Shown: piece after piece, positions 62,045 to 64,000 of the stretch
Layout: each line of letters begins with the position of its first letter
Position numbering within the stretch: position 1 is the stretch's first letter
Assembly (NCBI GenBank): GCA_000237975.1
Contig: CP003179.1
Span: 1,984,001-2,048,000 of the forward strand
DNA length: 64,000 nt
Source of the DNA: Sulfobacillus acidophilus DSM 10332
GTDB lineage: Bacteria > Bacillota > Sulfobacillia > Sulfobacillales > Sulfobacillaceae
Reading direction: 5' to 3'
The notes under the pieces: generated by a model
Seen by the model: only the letters and a program-made list of their open reading frames with translations
What the model was told of the DNA's origin: nothing
Database searches by the model: none
Made by a program: the position numbers and the translations under genes

Positions 62045-63922
62045 TCACGATTCCGTTAAAAAGAACAGGGCGTCGGTCAGTCGTTCTATCGCCCTTCGAT
62101 GGTTTCGAAAATAGGTGGCACGGGATACGTGAAATTGTTCGGCTAGGGATTCATGCGATCCCGCCCGTTCCACATAGTACCGATATAAAAGTTCGCGGCC
62201 CTCCGGCCAATCCCCAAGGTCAGCCGAATGAAGAGCATCCAATATCCGCACCTGAAAAATCTCGGCCGAGGTAAGCCCCCATGCCTGGCCCGCTAACTGA
62301 TATAAAGCCGTTTCACTTAAGGAACCGGTATCGCGAATGACGTGGAGTGCTTGCTGCACCCAATCCACCAGCCGGGTTTTGGGCGGCAGGTCGCTAAGAC
62401 GGGGCTTGACGACATCTCGCGCCCAGGCGAGGTACCCGGCCGATAAGTCGAGGTGCCAGACTATGCGCCCCATTTCGATGCGTTCGTCGCGAAATCCCAT
62501 CCGACGCAAATAGGCCGATAGGATTTCCCGGAGTCCGGCCGGCGTGTCGATTGCAATCTCCCACCGAACGAACGCCGTCTGAGAAAATAACGCCACCGCC
62601 ATACGAAAGATATGGGGTAACGCCCACCACTCGGATAGTTCGATATCCCGAATCGTCAGACAACGCGAGGTCAAATTATGCTCCACGGTAATCCGCACCG
62701 CAAAGTCGCCGTCGTTACCGTCGATTACATACTCCCTCGGCCCGGCTTTGCCGTCTTTCGGATGCCACCGACCGACTCGGCAATCCGCCTCATGGACAGG
62801 AAACAGCAGGTCCTGCACCAGCGCCGTGATTTGAGCCTCATAGAGTGCCGCTCGCTCCCCGCCACTTTCCTGGATCAGGAGATTAAGCCATCGCCGACGC
62901 CACCACTCCCGCGACCAAGGCCGACTAAGGCCCAAGCCTTCTTGAATCGGAGCCCGCACTTCCGGTGCGATTTGATAAATCCCCCCCGCATGCTCTATCA
63001 CGAGCGGAAACGTCATCAATTCATCCCAATGTTTTCGCACCCGGTGGGCATCCAACACCCCCGAAAGCAGCCGTCGATCAAACCACGGTACTAAACTGGC
63101 CACCGCAATCAACGTATCGACCGTGTCATGGCCCCACCCGGCGCGCCAACGGAGCCGTCGGGAGCCCCGATGCAACATCTGTTCAATCAGAAATAAAGGC
63201 AGATGCCGACCAATGCGCTTTTGCACCAACGGGTCACTCGTTTTCAACCAAACTAAGCTATGGACCAACGTTTGTAGTACTTTCGGGTTGCCCTGGGACA
63301 GTTTTGTTACGAGCGCGATATCCTCGGATTCCCGAATTCCCGCATTTCGGGCGACTTGCTCGATCTGTGGGCCGTCTAGCGGCTGAATAGTCACCGTCGA
63401 TACCCGAGAAAGCCAGTCCGCATCCCCTACCCAATGTCCGCGGACGCGATCGGATCCGGCCAATACCCAGACAATGCGGGGACTCATCAGGGGAAATACC
63501 TGTTCTCGCAACCAGCGGTCTACCGAATACCATTGGTCATAGTCGTCAAGCGCCCATATCAAGCCGCGACGGTCGGCCACTTGATTCATTTCCCGCACCA
63601 TTTCTAAGACCGTTGCCGTCGATACCGGTTCTTTCCGCAATGTCTCTAAAACCCAGCGGGCCACCCCGGCGGGAGACATCTCAACCGCATGGGCCGGCGT
63701 ATAAAGGAAATCCGCTTCCTCATGCTGCGCCCACTCTAATAACTGGCGCACGTAAAATGTTTTGCCCGATCCGGGCCCACCTGCCAGATAGACGACACGG
63801 GGTAACGCGTGACCGTTTACCGCTTCGGCCGCCCACGGAGTGGGAACCCCCCACGGATCCGCGCTCATTAACCCTGGCCGCGTCCCCGATACCACCAAGC
63901 GCCCCATCTCTAACCGCTCCAT
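62045..63922 (-). CDS. STAND-like P-loop ATPase with C-terminal helix-turn-helix
   Basis: A 625-residue protein. VVYLAGGPGSGKTFYVRQLL (Walker A, 48-55) and GLIWALDDYDQWYSVDRWL (Walker B, about 125) are followed by VWVLAGSDRVRGHW, QPLDGPQIEQVARNAGI and LSQGNPKVLQTLVHSLVWL, the STAND/AAA pattern of signal-transduction ATPases. The C-terminal 45 residues have SLAEQFHVSRATYFRNHRRA, a helix-turn-helix. It may regulate transcription in response to a signal. The ATG at 63922 follows AAGGAGGTACCG. It lies upstream of the diguanylate cyclase gene on the same strand, 448 bp away, and could control the exosortase locus, which is inference. Confidence 0.75.
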   Translation of the reverse strand: MERLEMGRLVVSGTRPGLMSADPWGVPTPWAAEAVNGHALPRVVYLAGGPGSGKTFYVRQLLEWAQHEEADFLYTPAHAVEMSPAGVARWVLETLRKEPVSTATVLEMVREMNQVADRRGLIWALDDYDQWYSVDRWLREQVFPLMSPRIVWVLAGSDRVRGHWVGDADWLSRVSTVTIQPLDGPQIEQVARNAGIRESEDIALVTKLSQGNPKVLQTLVHSLVWLKTSDPLVQKRIGRHLPLFLIEQMLHRGSRRLRWRAGWGHDTVDTLIAVASLVPWFDRRLLSGVLDAHRVRKHWDELMTFPLVIEHAGGIYQIAPEVRAPIQEGLGLSRPWSREWWRRRWLNLLIQESGGERAALYEAQITALVQDLLFPVHEADCRVGRWHPKDGKAGPREYVIDGNDGDFAVRITVEHNLTSRCLTIRDIELSEWWALPHIFRMAVALFSQTAFVRWEIAIDTPAGLREILSAYLRRMGFRDERIEMGRIVWHLDLSAGYLAWARDVVKPRLSDLPPKTRLVDWVQQALHVIRDTGSLSETALYQLAGQAWGLTSAEIFQVRILDALHSADLGDWPEGRELLYRYYVERAGSHESLAEQFHVSRATYFRNHRRAIERLTDALFFLTES

Positions 63923-64000
63923 CGGTACCTCCTTCCAAACCGTCCGTATGTGCGACGACGGCATTGGAACCCGATACATGCCGAATACCCCACAAAGATC

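Noticed and set aside
1-64000. tRNA, rRNA, CRISPR arrays and tandem short repeats
   Set aside because: I looked for typical conserved stretches and regularly spaced repeats and found none; a covariance-model scan would be needed to exclude small RNAs fully.

Overview
The window (about 57% G+C, almost fully coding) looks like a chromosome segment of a spore-forming, acidophilic, respiratory member of the Firmicutes, most like Sulfobacillus. The evidence is a CotF-type spore coat protein, a HemQ-type coproheme decarboxylase, a cydABDC set of Firmicute type, many GTG/TTG starts with strong AGGAGG ribosome sites, and several acyl-CoA metabolism genes. The organism is inferred; no rRNA or tRNA gene was seen.

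Layout. 1-4.9 kb: a minus-strand fatty-acid gene set (TetR regulator, SDR reductase, thiolase, acyl-CoA ligase, MFS transporter) with two matching candidate operators. 5-10 kb: a membrane protein, a GNAT acetyltransferase, an IS4-like transposase remnant and cydAB. 10.3-14 kb: cydDC on the plus strand, followed by an overlapping glutaredoxin-like gene with an in-frame TGA exactly where the first Cys of CxxC belongs (candidate selenoprotein). 14-24 kb: a coupled MFS/ligase/acyltransferase trio, a VIT-type metal transporter, a Toprim/deformylase/GlcF/Nudix set, an aldo-keto reductase and another adenylating enzyme. 24.3-30 kb: an AbiGi-like protein, then ALDH, aminotransferase, CoA-transferase and glutaryl-CoA-dehydrogenase-like genes that together fit 5-aminovalerate/glutarate breakdown. 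30-41 kb: YbjQ-domain proteins, HemQ, coat protein, glycosyltransferases, a SplB-like radical SAM protein, a PrsA-like foldase and a polyprenyl-phosphate sugar transferase. 41.5-44.6 kb: decayed mobile DNA (recombinase, ExeA-like ATPase, MFS fragment) around an A+T-richer HEPN-like gene. 45-49 kb: a secreted four-repeat protein and two glycosyltransferases.

49-64 kb is the most interesting part. Two paralogous secreted proteins end in the same tripartite tail (TPEVPYAA, hydrophobic stretch, Arg cluster), and next to them lies an exosortase with the Cys/Arg/His triad. Downstream on the same strand are a DPM1-like/GtrA glycosyltransferase, a small coiled-coil protein, a cellulose-synthase-like glycosyltransferase with an N-terminal MshEN-type domain, a GT-C-like membrane protein, a clear cyclic di-GMP-I (GEMM) riboswitch, and the large secreted protein it precedes (glycosidase-like barrel plus three IPT/TIG repeats). 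A diguanylate cyclase with a GGDEF site and I-site is convergent with that gene, and a STAND-like ATPase follows. My reading is a c-di-GMP-controlled surface protein sorting and exopolysaccharide system in a monoderm bacterium, with a sorting signal different from classical PEP-CTERM.
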